A stretch of DNA of 64,000 nt from CAZLCC01 sp964570845 (GTDB lineage Bacteria > Patescibacteriota > Saccharimonadia > Saccharimonadales > Saccharimonadaceae). Where the stretch lies: contig CAZMZB010000001.1 in the NCBI GenBank assembly GCA_964570845.1, positions 1 through 64,000 of the forward strand. The letters are read 5' to 3'. Both the position numbers and the translations under genes were made by a program. Shown here piece by piece: positions 1-8,476 of the stretch. Numbering within the stretch: position 1 is the first letter of the stretch; every line of letters begins with the position of its first letter. Below the pieces are notes generated by a model, which saw only the letters and a program-made list of their open reading frames with translations, did no database searches and had not been told where the DNA came from.

Positions 1-113
1 AAGGTTAGGTGTTTTCTGGTAAGTACCCCCCCCGTGGGTGGAGGTGGGAGAGAAGGCGTATGCGTTTCATGGTTGGGTTAGATAATAGCATAAGGGGGAT
101 GAGAGGGCAAGGG

Positions 114-716
114 TTAGCCACGCCCCGTTTTCTTTGGACGCTCCTCCAAACTTTTGATCATATCCTTAAAATCGGCATACTTCGTATCAAGTCGTTTTAT
201 AATTTGCTTCACCAATCTTTCAGGGTTCGTATCATAGATAAGTTGTGTACCTACTGGCGCTGGCAGTGTATCCATTATTTTTGGAATGAAATCCGCCAGA
301 CCACCGCTCCCAAGTAACACGGCGCATAACTTATGACTTTCAAGTGCCGTCGTATATTCATGAAGGCTCCCCATTCTCCCCCCAACGGTGATCACTGCGT
401 CACTGCTCCGCACCAAATATACGTCGCGACCAACGTAGTCCATGTTTGTGAAATTGATATAGTCAAACTCTTTGACTGGCAGGCGATATGACTTCACGTG
501 CTCACGAATTGAAGCCGCTGGTGAAAAACCAATCGAAAGCCCACCATTATCTTTTGCGCCTCGTGCTGCGTGTTGCGGCAAGCCAACGGTCGCGCCAGTT
601 GTGAGTGTGTGACCGCTTTTGGCAATGGCAGCACCAAGCTGATAAGCAAGCTTTTGTGACGTTTCAACTGTCTCTCCTGCTGCAGCTCCAGACACACAAA
701 TTTGATACTTGCTCAC
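114..716 (-). CDS. SLOG/LOG-family nucleotide-binding Rossmann protein
   Basis: 200 aa. The fold reads as the SLOG superfamily (LOG, 'lysine decarboxylase-like', DprA-related): an N-terminal beta-strand and glycine turn (CVSGAAAG, residues 7-14) and a GGRMGSLHE motif at 112-120, matching the family's PGGxGTxxE motif with the first proline and the threonine changed. Family members cleave or bind nucleotide-linked ribose; the substrate here cannot be told. The GTG start at 716 overlaps the stop of the upstream 420-aa gene as GTGA, so the two are translationally coupled. The basic C-terminus (residues 175-200) looks like an extension beyond the core fold. Confidence 0.7.
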   Translation of the reverse strand: MSKYQICVSGAAAGETVETSQKLAYQLGAAIAKSGHTLTTGATVGLPQHAARGAKDNGGLSIGFSPAASIREHVKSYRLPVKEFDYINFTNMDYVGRDVYLVRSSDAVITVGGRMGSLHEYTTALESHKLCAVLLGSGGLADFIPKIMDTLPAPVGTQLIYDTNPERLVKQIIKRLDTKYADFKDMIKSLEERPKKTGRG

Positions 717-1975
717 TTTTTCTTACCTCGTGGTATCTTCAATTTTTCCGGTGCGATCAGATCATTATCAAGCTGTTTTAAGATTTGGTTTTCCAAATTC
801 TTCTGCCCCATATAACGCATAAATATTTCATTCCATAAACTCTCTTGGAAGTGATAGTAGTAGCGGTCTTCGTATGCTTCTTGGTTTGAATAGCTGAAGC
901 TCACATCAATAAAATTGAGCGTGACGGGAAGATCATCAAATATCATCCCGACATAGTCTTTATCTTGCCAAAATTTCATATCTTGATCGAGCATATAGAG
1001 CATTTCCTCTGCACGACGCCAATGAAGGTCCTCCGGCTGTACATGCGGTTGAAATGCTTCCGGGTGTTTATTATCTTTAATGGAGGGGCGGCCAAAATAA
1101 CGCTGAATAACCCGCCAGTGAACGTATTGCCCGGCCATCTGGCTTGCTGTACCAGGGTCAGCAATAAGCGTTTCGACTACGGTTTCACCAAAATTTTTAT
1201 TGACTTGCTTGAGTTTGAAAAACGCAGAATAAAGTCGAACTTCGTTAATGTAATGAAAGAGAAGCGGGAGCGTCTTCAATGTAATTCCCTTCATATGACT
1301 CTGGTGCATTGGTAATACCACAATAATGCCCATTTCTTTAGTGTGTGTGACGTTATGCAACTTTTTCCGAGTAAATTTTTCAGCAATATCAACATACTTG
1401 TCGTGATCCATCACGACAAAGCTAATATCCCTTGTTTCGAAATCACTTGGAGTAATCGTTTTGAAAAGTTCATTATATTGATTGAGCCACTCATCTCCTT
1501 CGGAAAAACGAAGTGCAACGTATATTTCATCAATATTTTCTTTTGAAAGCATCGTGTCAACCGAGTTATAGCCAAGATGCTCCATCAATTTTTTAGGCGG
1601 CATTTTACGGAGCAATTCTTTTGCAACAGATCGCTTTAATACCCACACCTTTTTATTAATCTTCATTTTATTCACGGCTGCCACCATTAAAGGCACCATC
1701 TGTCTGATATCGCTTGGGTCGTTACCGCCGATACGCTCTGTTACTCGCTTATTATCTGCCTCTACTCGTGCAAGCAAGGCATGATAAAGTTCTTTCCCTG
1801 TCGTATTTTGCTGATCAAGCCCCAGCTCACGCATACTCGTATGCATTTTCTTGATAATCTCGCCAATAAGCTGCGTATCGACCCCTTGGTTGCCGCTGGC
1901 TTTTTCAAGCTGTCTAAGAGAAAGGCTAAAAATAGGTTCTTCAGCGTTTAAAAGATCACGTAAAAATTTTGCCAC
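713..1975 (-). CDS. Conserved hypothetical protein, 420 aa
   Basis: I do not recognise this protein. It has no signal peptide or membrane segment, looks soluble and mostly helical, and ends in a basic tail (PRGKKK). The central part (about residues 190-320) mixes beta and alpha and is rich in aromatic and His residues; the C-terminal third is unusually Tyr/Phe-rich. The start is GTG at 1975 with only a weak Shine-Dalgarno. It overlaps the downstream SLOG gene by 4 nt, which suggests a shared job. Coding is supported by length, the tight overlap and the lack of a better frame. Function unknown. Confidence 0.75.
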   Translation of the reverse strand: MAKFLRDLLNAEEPIFSLSLRQLEKASGNQGVDTQLIGEIIKKMHTSMRELGLDQQNTTGKELYHALLARVEADNKRVTERIGGNDPSDIRQMVPLMVAAVNKMKINKKVWVLKRSVAKELLRKMPPKKLMEHLGYNSVDTMLSKENIDEIYVALRFSEGDEWLNQYNELFKTITPSDFETRDISFVVMDHDKYVDIAEKFTRKKLHNVTHTKEMGIIVVLPMHQSHMKGITLKTLPLLFHYINEVRLYSAFFKLKQVNKNFGETVVETLIADPGTASQMAGQYVHWRVIQRYFGRPSIKDNKHPEAFQPHVQPEDLHWRRAEEMLYMLDQDMKFWQDKDYVGMIFDDLPVTLNFIDVSFSYSNQEAYEDRYYYHFQESLWNEIFMRYMGQKNLENQILKQLDNDLIAPEKLKIPRGKKK

Positions 1976-2016
1976 CCTGTTTTCATATCCTGCTTATGTT
2001 TTATAAAAGTATAGCG

Positions 2017-2991
2017 CTAAAACGGCTTCGACTCAATCGGCATATCATGCAACTCGGTTCCTAAATGCAAAATACCAGTCTTTGCACCAATATAAGAAAC
2101 AACTGACGTTGAATTAGCACTGGCAAAAATAACAGCGTGCTTTAAGTCTTCTTTTTGCGCCCATTGACTCACGAAACCTGATCCAAACGCATCACCAGCT
2201 CCGGTTCTATCAACCACTGGTACATCTTCATACATCCCCGCCGTCACAATCTCTTTTCCATCAGTCGCCACCACGCCATTTGGGCCATCAGAACCAATGA
2301 CCACCGGACAATAATGGTGGGCATGACGAACCAATTCTTCAAGCCCCCGTCCTTCAACAATGGCTTGTAACTCTTCTTTATTGAGAAGTAGTACCTCGAC
2401 ATCCTCGAGCAAGGATTTTAGTTTCTGAGACTCCTTTAATTCACCTTTACCCGGATTAAATGCGATTTTCACATTCATGCTTTTCGCTTGCTCAAAAATA
2501 GCAGCTAAGACGTTCATCGAGCCAGCCATGCTGGAGACGTAGAGCCAGTCAACATGTTGCAGCTCTCTTAAATCGAAGTTTTTTTCGTCATAATGCGTTG
2601 AAGCCCCTCGATACGTGAGGATTGTTCGCTCACCGTTCGGTGCAAGTAACAGCGTAGAATAGCCTGTATTATACTCTTCTGAATATGAGAGGTGGGTCGT
2701 GTCAACACCTTCTTTATCAAGATCAGCAAGCACTGCCTCTCCAGCCGGATCATGCCCAATTGTTCCCATAAAAAGACTTTGTAAACCTTGTCTAGCAAAA
2801 GTAACGGCTGCATTAGTTGCTCCTCCACCGGTACTAAATTCAATAGTATTCACATCCGCCTTTGCACCCAGAGGAAGCTGCTCAAAACATTCTTCCGGAT
2901 TGATACACACTGGCTTGAAAGCGTCACTATTACTTAAAAAAACATCCTGTACTGCCGAACCGATTGACAACATGCTGGGCGAAGTAGCCAT
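2017..2991 (-). CDS. PfkB-family carbohydrate kinase
   Basis: 324 aa, full length for the ribokinase/PfkB family. GGGATNAA (55-62) is the first PfkB signature (substrate-binding glycines) and DRTGAGDAF (261-269) the second, with catalytic base Asp267 and the GAGD anion hole. It transfers ATP phosphate to a sugar or sugar phosphate in the cytosol. The ATG at 2991 directly abuts the stop of the aldolase gene upstream. The aldolase neighbour and the absence of a PfkA-type phosphofructokinase in this window make a fructose- or tagatose-phosphate substrate attractive, but ribokinase- or nucleoside-kinase-like activity fits the sequence equally well. Confidence 0.85.
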   Translation of the reverse strand: MATSPSMLSIGSAVQDVFLSNSDAFKPVCINPEECFEQLPLGAKADVNTIEFSTGGGATNAAVTFARQGLQSLFMGTIGHDPAGEAVLADLDKEGVDTTHLSYSEEYNTGYSTLLLAPNGERTILTYRGASTHYDEKNFDLRELQHVDWLYVSSMAGSMNVLAAIFEQAKSMNVKIAFNPGKGELKESQKLKSLLEDVEVLLLNKEELQAIVEGRGLEELVRHAHHYCPVVIGSDGPNGVVATDGKEIVTAGMYEDVPVVDRTGAGDAFGSGFVSQWAQKEDLKHAVIFASANSTSVVSYIGAKTGILHLGTELHDMPIESKPF

Positions 2992-3903
2992 CTATAAAAC
3001 CGCCTTCCCAGCGCTGCCAAAAGCATTAATTTTCTCTTCTACTACTGCTTGTACAGCCCCATACACTTCGGGCATGAGCTTTACCACTGCATATTCATTC
3101 GGATTTTCTGCCAATACCTTTTCTAATGTCTTTCGAAAGGCATAGCGCATATCACTATTAATATTAATCTTACTCACCCCAATACTCGCTGCCTTTCCAA
3201 AATATTCTAGTGGTGTACCGCTGCCACCATGAAGGGAAATCTGACAATCAATTACATCGCGAATAGCTTGGAGCAACTCAAGATCGAGTATCTTTGGTAC
3301 CGGATATTTACCATGTAAATTACCGACAGCGGCTGCGAATGTATCGATGCCTGTTTTTTGCACAAAATCTCTTGAACCCTCTGGTGTTGAGAAAGTTTTT
3401 TTAATTTCTTCATAATCTATTTTTTCAGTATGTACATTGCTGCTTCCACCAAAGTAGTGTGGCTCACTCTCAACAAGTGCCCCTGTAAATTTCGCATACT
3501 CAACGATTTCTTTCGTTTTTTCAATAATTTCTTCATCTGTTGCGTCATGATTTGCCTGAGAAATATCAATATGAATAAACTCAAATCCAGCGTCAATACC
3601 GCGCTTGGCAGCTTCTACACTTGGGCTATGATCGAGATTGATATACATTTCAACACCATATTCTTTTCTATAGTTGTCTACCATATCTCTCAGATTCTCA
3701 AGGCCTATCGCCTTCACTTCACCGTCACTTACTTCAACAAGTACAGGGGAATTTAGTTTTTGACCAGCCTTTACGACGGCAATAAGCGTTTCTTGATTGT
3801 CGATATTAAACGCACCGACTGCAAACTTCTGTTGTCGAGAACGCTGCATAAGGTGTCGCGCCCGCAGCGTATTTTCTCTGATTTCACCGATAGATAATCC
3901 CAT
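2992..3903 (-). CDS. fba: Class II fructose-bisphosphate (ketose-bisphosphate) aldolase
   Basis: 303 aa, TIM-barrel zinc aldolase. LDHS (90-93) carries the catalytic Asp and a Zn-binding His; GNLHGKY (194-200) and HGGSGTP (225-231) carry the other His ligands and the phosphate loop; NINSDMR (247-253) is the family's NIxTDxR motif with Ser for Thr. It interconverts fructose-1,6-bisphosphate (or a related ketose bisphosphate) with DHAP and G3P. A strong Shine-Dalgarno (GGGAGG, 5 nt before ATG) sets the start at 3903. It is followed without a gap by the PfkB kinase and preceded by transketolase. FBP and tagatose-bisphosphate specificity cannot be separated by eye. Confidence 0.92.
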   Translation of the reverse strand: MGLSIGEIRENTLRARHLMQRSRQQKFAVGAFNIDNQETLIAVVKAGQKLNSPVLVEVSDGEVKAIGLENLRDMVDNYRKEYGVEMYINLDHSPSVEAAKRGIDAGFEFIHIDISQANHDATDEEIIEKTKEIVEYAKFTGALVESEPHYFGGSSNVHTEKIDYEEIKKTFSTPEGSRDFVQKTGIDTFAAAVGNLHGKYPVPKILDLELLQAIRDVIDCQISLHGGSGTPLEYFGKAASIGVSKININSDMRYAFRKTLEKVLAENPNEYAVVKLMPEVYGAVQAVVEEKINAFGSAGKAVL

Positions 3904-3914
3904 TCTTTCCTCCC

Positions 3915-4910
3915 TTATTTTGGTCTTTTATGCGCCAGTATGAATTCATGCGCAAGCGGAGCAATAAATGCTCCGGTGAGTCCAAATTGTTTAAATAATT
4001 CGTCTGGCTTCCCGGATTCACCGAAATGATCCTGGATACCAACACGCTTTAACGGTGTCGGTAGTCTTTCAGAAAGCAATTCCGCAATTGCCCCGCCAAA
4101 ACCTCCGGCTATTTGTGCTTCTTCAGCGGTAAGTACTCTCCGGGTTTTTGCCACGCTCGTTAAAATCGTTTGTTCATCAAGCGGTTTAATTACCGGTACG
4201 TGTATTACTTCCGCTTCAATGCCATATCCGGATAAAATTCTTGCTGCAACGAGCAATTGGTACGTCATCGTACCTGTCCCAAATAGTGTAATGTCTCTTC
4301 CTTCGCGCAATAAATAGGCTTTAGTCAGGCTAAACGGTGATGCATCAGTACTAAGGATCGGGGTTTTTTCACGAGCAAGCCGAATATAACTCGGCTTGTT
4401 ATTCTGAGCTAAAGCAAGCGTGGCTTTCTCGGCCTCCACACTATCTCCCGGTGCAACGACGACCATGTTTGGCAATACCCGCATCAGTGCAATATCTTCA
4501 AGCATTTGGTGTGTTGCCCCGTCTGGCCCGACACTCACGCCAGCATGCGAGCCAACAATCTTCACTGGTCTATCATTCAGTGCAATAGTCGTACGAATTT
4601 GCTCCCAATTACGCCCAGGGCTAAAGGCCGCATAGCTGCTGGTAAAGGGCGTTTTACCCATGGCTGCCATACCGCTGGCAATAGTCACGAGATTTTGCTC
4701 CGCGACACCAACTTCAATGAAACGTTCTGGAAATTCTTTTTTGAATAGACTCATCTGTGTTGAGTCAGTTAAGTCAGCACAAAGCGCTACAATACTTTCA
4801 TCTTTTTTGCCTGCTTCTAAAAGCCCTCGCCCAAAACCTTTACGAATTGGCTCCATGGCAACGTTTTCGCTAAACAACTCTGGATGTAAATGAAAATCAC
4901 TCATGCTCAC
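3915..4910 (-). CDS. tktB: Transketolase, C-terminal (pyrimidine-binding + C-terminal) subunit
   Basis: 331 aa, matching the second half of bacterial transketolase: a pyrimidine-binding domain with the conserved Glu in FIEVGVAEQN (about 64-73), then a C-terminal domain. With the product of the next gene it would form the TPP enzyme that moves two-carbon units between ketose and aldose phosphates. The start at 4910 overlaps the N-terminal subunit gene by 14 nt, so the halves are coupled. Split transketolases are known in many archaea, Firmicutes and CPR bacteria. A 1-deoxyxylulose-5-phosphate synthase half is less likely because the partner lacks DXS-type features and the operon is pentose-phosphate. 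Confidence 0.88.
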   Translation of the reverse strand: MSMSDFHLHPELFSENVAMEPIRKGFGRGLLEAGKKDESIVALCADLTDSTQMSLFKKEFPERFIEVGVAEQNLVTIASGMAAMGKTPFTSSYAAFSPGRNWEQIRTTIALNDRPVKIVGSHAGVSVGPDGATHQMLEDIALMRVLPNMVVVAPGDSVEAEKATLALAQNNKPSYIRLAREKTPILSTDASPFSLTKAYLLREGRDITLFGTGTMTYQLLVAARILSGYGIEAEVIHVPVIKPLDEQTILTSVAKTRRVLTAEEAQIAGGFGGAIAELLSERLPTPLKRVGIQDHFGESGKPDELFKQFGLTGAFIAPLAHEFILAHKRPK

Positions 4911-5757
4911 CCATTATCTTTCCATTCAAACTGCGTAACTTTCTCAGCGCCTCTTTAGCTTGCTCGCTATTTGGAGGAGCACCGTGCCAATGATAGTCGT
5001 ATTCCATGAAATCAACTCCTTTGCCCGGAATGGTATGCGCAATAATAACGCTTGGCTTTTCAACAATCGCTCGCGCCATACTTGTAGCGTCAATGATACT
5101 TTCGATATTATGTCCGTCTATTTCCTGCACATGCCAGCCAAATGCTTCCCATTTATCTCTGAGATTTTCAAGCGGCATAATCTCCTCAGTGTTCCCGTCA
5201 ATTTGAATATTATTCCTGTCGATAATGCCTATCAGGTTATGAAGTTTATTTTTTCCTGCAAACATAGCCGCTTCCCAAATATTACCCTCATTAAGCTCAC
5301 CGTCTCCCATGACGACATATACCCAGCGATTTTTCACCTTATCTATATTTTGCAATACATACGCCATGCCAGCCGCCTGACTGACACCGCATCCGAGTGG
5401 TCCGCTGGTAGTTTCAATGCCAGGCAGTTTCAATCTTTCCGGATGACCCTGAAGGCGTGAGCCGAGCTTTCTCAGCGTCATGAGCTCTTCCTTTTCAAAA
5501 TAGCCGGCTTCAGCCATAGCAGCATATTGCACCGGCACACAATGACCATTGCTTAAAAGAAAGATGTCTCGCTCGTCCCAATCAGGATTCTTAGGATCAT
5601 ATTTTAGAATATGAAAATAAAGTGCCGCAAAAATATCACTCAAGCCTAGTGGTCCGGCGCTATGACCGCTACCAGCGTGTTCAAGCATCTTTATAATATC
5701 CTGGCGAATTATATTTGCTTTTTTTTCGATTTGACTGATCGTTAACTGCCCACTCAT
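4897..5757 (-). CDS. tktA: Transketolase, N-terminal (TPP diphosphate-binding) subunit
   Basis: 286 aa. It contains GSGHSAG (29-35, catalytic His region) and the TPP-binding motif GDGELNEG (151-158) followed about 25 residues later by Asn-Asn (182-183), the usual GDG-x(25-30)-N pattern that binds Mg2+ and the diphosphate. It pairs with the overlapping C-terminal subunit gene. With Rpe and RpiB in the same cluster it supplies the non-oxidative pentose-phosphate route, the usual way CPR bacteria link hexose to triose phosphates when phosphofructokinase is missing. Confidence 0.9.
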   Translation of the reverse strand: MSGQLTISQIEKKANIIRQDIIKMLEHAGSGHSAGPLGLSDIFAALYFHILKYDPKNPDWDERDIFLLSNGHCVPVQYAAMAEAGYFEKEELMTLRKLGSRLQGHPERLKLPGIETTSGPLGCGVSQAAGMAYVLQNIDKVKNRWVYVVMGDGELNEGNIWEAAMFAGKNKLHNLIGIIDRNNIQIDGNTEEIMPLENLRDKWEAFGWHVQEIDGHNIESIIDATSMARAIVEKPSVIIAHTIPGKGVDFMEYDYHWHGAPPNSEQAKEALRKLRSLNGKIMGEHE

Positions 5758-5770
5758 ATACTAAACGTAC

Positions 5771-6409
5771 CTACTGTTTCGGCTTTACTTCTTCAACAAG
5801 TTGCGCATATGTGCCGGCGGGATTTTTTGAATTCGCAATCGCACCGCCAACATTAATGACATCAACACCTCCAAGCGCCAACGTATAGACATTATCCAAA
5901 TTTGCACCGCCATCCCAGCCAATTTCAAGGTCCGGTTTCATTTTTTTAACAATCCTAACCTTCTCCAGCTGTAATAAATTCGCCTTGCCGCCGTATTTGC
6001 CAAGATCACCACTGAATATCAACACATGATCTACTGCCATAATAAGCTCTTGTACGCTTTGCGGTACTGTCCCTCGTAAAAGTGCAAGACCAGCTTTAAT
6101 GCCAACCTTTTGCAGATATTGGATCGCCCCGAGTAAATCACCCTCGGCTTCAGCATGTACAATCACCCGTTGCGGCGCAAGAGCCGCCAGCGCTTCAAGT
6201 TGCTCAATTGGTCGACGATACATTAAATGTATATCAACCGCCCAATCTTTTGGCCAACGAATTTCCGCTGGACCAATAGTCTGTGTTGGTGCAAAATCAC
6301 CATCTGCCAGGTCAATTTGAACTCGGGAAGCAAAGGATTGCAAACGCTCCACCTGCTCTTGAAAAGAGGCCGTATCGCTTGCAAGAATTGTAGGACAAAT
6401 GACACTCAT
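5771..6409 (-). CDS. rpe: Ribulose-phosphate 3-epimerase family protein (divergent)
   Basis: 212 aa TIM barrel. PTILASD (6-12), IDLADGDF (32-39), DIHLM (59-63) and WDGGAN (165-170) align with the Rpe blocks. Of the four metal ligands of the E. coli enzyme, the two Asp (D33, D166) and one His (H61) are present, but the first His is Gln31. The phosphate-binding NPGxGGQ loop is replaced by SGDLGKYGG. So either metal binding is altered or the enzyme acts on a different ketose phosphate; the operon context still favours Ru5P/Xu5P epimerisation. Lies 13 nt downstream of the transketolase N-subunit gene's start side, on the same strand. Confidence 0.75.
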   Translation of the reverse strand: MSVICPTILASDTASFQEQVERLQSFASRVQIDLADGDFAPTQTIGPAEIRWPKDWAVDIHLMYRRPIEQLEALAALAPQRVIVHAEAEGDLLGAIQYLQKVGIKAGLALLRGTVPQSVQELIMAVDHVLIFSGDLGKYGGKANLLQLEKVRIVKKMKPDLEIGWDGGANLDNVYTLALGGVDVINVGGAIANSKNPAGTYAQLVEEVKPKQ

Positions 6410-6412
6410 ATT

Positions 6413-6865
6413 TTATTCCTTCGAAAAGAGTACCCCTGTTAAATAACGTATAATCAGTAAGATAGCCAAGCCAAGCGGGAGCCACACATTTATGTAAAGT
6501 TCGTTCAGTGACATCTCAAGAATAAACGGTAAAATGAATAGCGCCACCGCACCAAGCTCAGTAACAAATAAAATAATTCTATCGAATAGTATCGGAAGTG
6601 GATGTAGATGCTGAAGCCATACATACAGCGCGTCGAACACCGCAAACCCGAATACAGCGAGTGAGAGATAAAGCAACGCAGCACCAATAAGTCCCGTCTG
6701 CCCTCCCGGCTCCATATTGACATGCAGCACTACTAATACGAAACAAATCAGTGCCAGGAATACAACAAAAAGTGTTCGCCCTACAGTACCACTAAAACTT
6801 AGCGAATCAAGCAATGTGTGCATTGATAAATGTTTTGGGATCGTCTTCTTTTTCTTTTTCACCAT
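6413..6865 (-). CDS. Small membrane protein, four TM segments
   Basis: 150 aa, unknown. A basic N-terminus (VKKKKKT) is followed by about four hydrophobic segments (roughly 30-48, 60-85, 95-115, 125-145), predicting an inner-membrane protein with a cytosolic N-terminus. It sits between rpiB and rpe with short spacers and is probably co-transcribed. No known transporter motif is visible, so a link to sugar metabolism rests on position only. Confidence 0.6.
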   Translation of the reverse strand: MVKKKKKTIPKHLSMHTLLDSLSFSGTVGRTLFVVFLALICFVLVVLHVNMEPGGQTGLIGAALLYLSLAVFGFAVFDALYVWLQHLHPLPILFDRIILFVTELGAVALFILPFILEMSLNELYINVWLPLGLAILLIIRYLTGVLFSKE

Positions 6866-6879
6866 TTCTCTTCTCCTTT

Positions 6880-7332
6880 TTATATCATTTCATCTATTTG
6901 GTGGTTACGTCGTCGATACCTCTCAGCATCCGCAAATGGTGTATGTAGCCACGTTTCAATAATATCCTGCCATCCTTTTGCGTTGTTTTCCAAAACTCGC
7001 GACGGTAAACATAAGACGTTACTATCGTTGTCATTTCGAGTCATTTTTGCCTCAAATGCATCCCATATGACACTTGCCCTGATACCCTTAAAACGATTTG
7101 CCGCCATCGCCATACCCTGACCACCGCCACAAAGCAATATTGCTCTTGCATTATCCGATTCGCCGCCAAGTACTTTCGCAACCGCTGCTTGAGCAAACTC
7201 CGGAAAGTCATCGTTTTTATCGAGTGTTTCATCACCAACGTCTTCAACGTCATAGCCCTTCTCAAGAAGATAACTCTTCATTTCCTCTTTCATATGAAAG
7301 CCCTGATGATCTGCTCCGAGATAAATTTTCAC
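6880..7332 (-). CDS. rpiB: Ribose-5-phosphate isomerase B (RpiB/LacAB family)
   Basis: 150 aa, normal RpiB length. GADHQG (6-11) holds the conserved Asp-His; CGGGQGMAMAANR (68-80) matches the CGTGxGMxxAAN motif, with catalytic Cys68 kept and the anion-hole loop altered from GTG to GGG; RNDNDSNVL matches the family's HNDANVL. It interconverts ribose-5-phosphate and ribulose-5-phosphate. The ATG at 7332 overlaps the GAPDH stop by 4 nt. The altered anion loop and the first His change (RND for HND) make aldohexose-phosphate specificity possible, but the operon fits pentose use. Confidence 0.88.
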   Translation of the reverse strand: MKIYLGADHQGFHMKEEMKSYLLEKGYDVEDVGDETLDKNDDFPEFAQAAVAKVLGGESDNARAILLCGGGQGMAMAANRFKGIRASVIWDAFEAKMTRNDNDSNVLCLPSRVLENNAKGWQDIIETWLHTPFADAERYRRRNHQIDEMI

Positions 7333-8351
7333 TTTTCCTCCAAATTATTCACAACATCAGCCGTCAGCTCAATCAATCGATTACTATAGCCCCATTCATT
7401 GTCATACCATGCAACAACTTTTACTAAATTACCACCCACCACATTCGTTAACGGCAAATCAACCGTTGCACTGTGGCTGTCACCCTTGAAATCGCTTGAT
7501 ACCAACTCTTCTTCAGTCACCGTCAAAATACCTTGATAAAAAGGTGATGTAGCTGCTTTTTTGAAGACCTGGTTTACCTCTTCAACTGTCGTGTCACGTT
7601 TGGTCAGCACTACAAAGTCACTAATACTTACCACTGGCGTTGGCACGCGTAGTGATAAGCCACCAAACACACCATCAACTGCTGGAAGTGCTTTACCGGC
7701 CGCAATACTTGCGCCAGTACTGGTTGGAATGATATTTTCAGCAGCCGCTCTCATGCGACGAGGATCTTTGTGTGGTGCATCTTGCAGGCGCTGGTCGGCA
7801 GTATAGCTATGTACCGTTGTCATCATTGCTTTTTCAATTCCAAAGTTGCTTTCAAGCACCGCCATCACCGGCGTAATGCAGTTCGTCGTACAACTCGCAT
7901 TGCTAATCACATCAGAAGCACCCTTAATCTTATCTTCGTTCACACCCAGTACAATCGTATCTGCACCGTCGCTTTTTGCTGGCGCGCTTAAAATTACTTT
8001 CTTCGCACCCGCCTCAGTGATATGTACTTTTGCTTTTTCCGGATCAGTAAAAAGCCCCGTACACTCAATCACCACATCTACACCAAATCCATGCCATGGC
8101 AGCTTTGCCGGATCACGCTCAGCTAATACTTTGATTTTATGATCTTTTACGGTGATACTTGTCTCATCGTATGTCACATTGTGCTCATAAACACCGTAAT
8201 TTGAATCATATTTTAAAAGATGTGCTAGCGTCTTTGTATCTGTCAGATCATTAATTGCAACAATCTCAATATCACTTCTTTCAAATGCAATTTTAAAGGC
8301 ATTCCTACCAATGCGCCCAAACCCATTAATCGCTATATTCTTTTTTGCCAT
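7329..8351 (-). CDS. gap: Glyceraldehyde-3-phosphate dehydrogenase, type I
   Basis: 340 aa, full length. NGFGRIGR near the N-terminus is the NAD-binding motif; ASCTTNC contains the catalytic Cys; the downstream SYTADQ and the P-loop with TGAA/S residues are typical. It oxidises G3P to 1,3-bisphosphoglycerate. As the first gene of the minus-strand cluster it probably sets expression of rpiB, rpe, tkt, fba and the PfkB kinase. The start at 8351 has a purine stretch (AAGGGG) about 12 nt upstream. It is divergent from relA across a 125-nt AT-rich spacer. Confidence 0.96.
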   Translation of the reverse strand: MAKKNIAINGFGRIGRNAFKIAFERSDIEIVAINDLTDTKTLAHLLKYDSNYGVYEHNVTYDETSITVKDHKIKVLAERDPAKLPWHGFGVDVVIECTGLFTDPEKAKVHITEAGAKKVILSAPAKSDGADTIVLGVNEDKIKGASDVISNASCTTNCITPVMAVLESNFGIEKAMMTTVHSYTADQRLQDAPHKDPRRMRAAAENIIPTSTGASIAAGKALPAVDGVFGGLSLRVPTPVVSISDFVVLTKRDTTVEEVNQVFKKAATSPFYQGILTVTEEELVSSDFKGDSHSATVDLPLTNVVGGNLVKVVAWYDNEWGYSNRLIELTADVVNNLEEK

Positions 8352-8461
8352 GTGTTTATTCTGCCCCTTATCTATATATTAAGCGTTAGCATAATTACTT
8401 ATTATTGTATATGAAAACTCAGTAAAATAACAGAAAAAGCTCCTGAGATTATCATAGTTGT

Positions 8462-8476
8462 TATACTGGTGAATAC
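8462..8476 (+). promoter_or_regulatory. relA promoter -10 box, near-leaderless
   Basis: TATACT at 8462-8467 ends 9 nt before the relA ATG at 8477, so transcription would begin about 3 nt upstream of the start codon. There is no Shine-Dalgarno. No convincing -35 hexamer is visible. Confidence 0.5.

Noticed and set aside
9..317. 102-codon plus-strand frame at the left edge
   Set aside because: Antisense to the SLOG gene for most of its length, no ribosome site, composition not protein-like.
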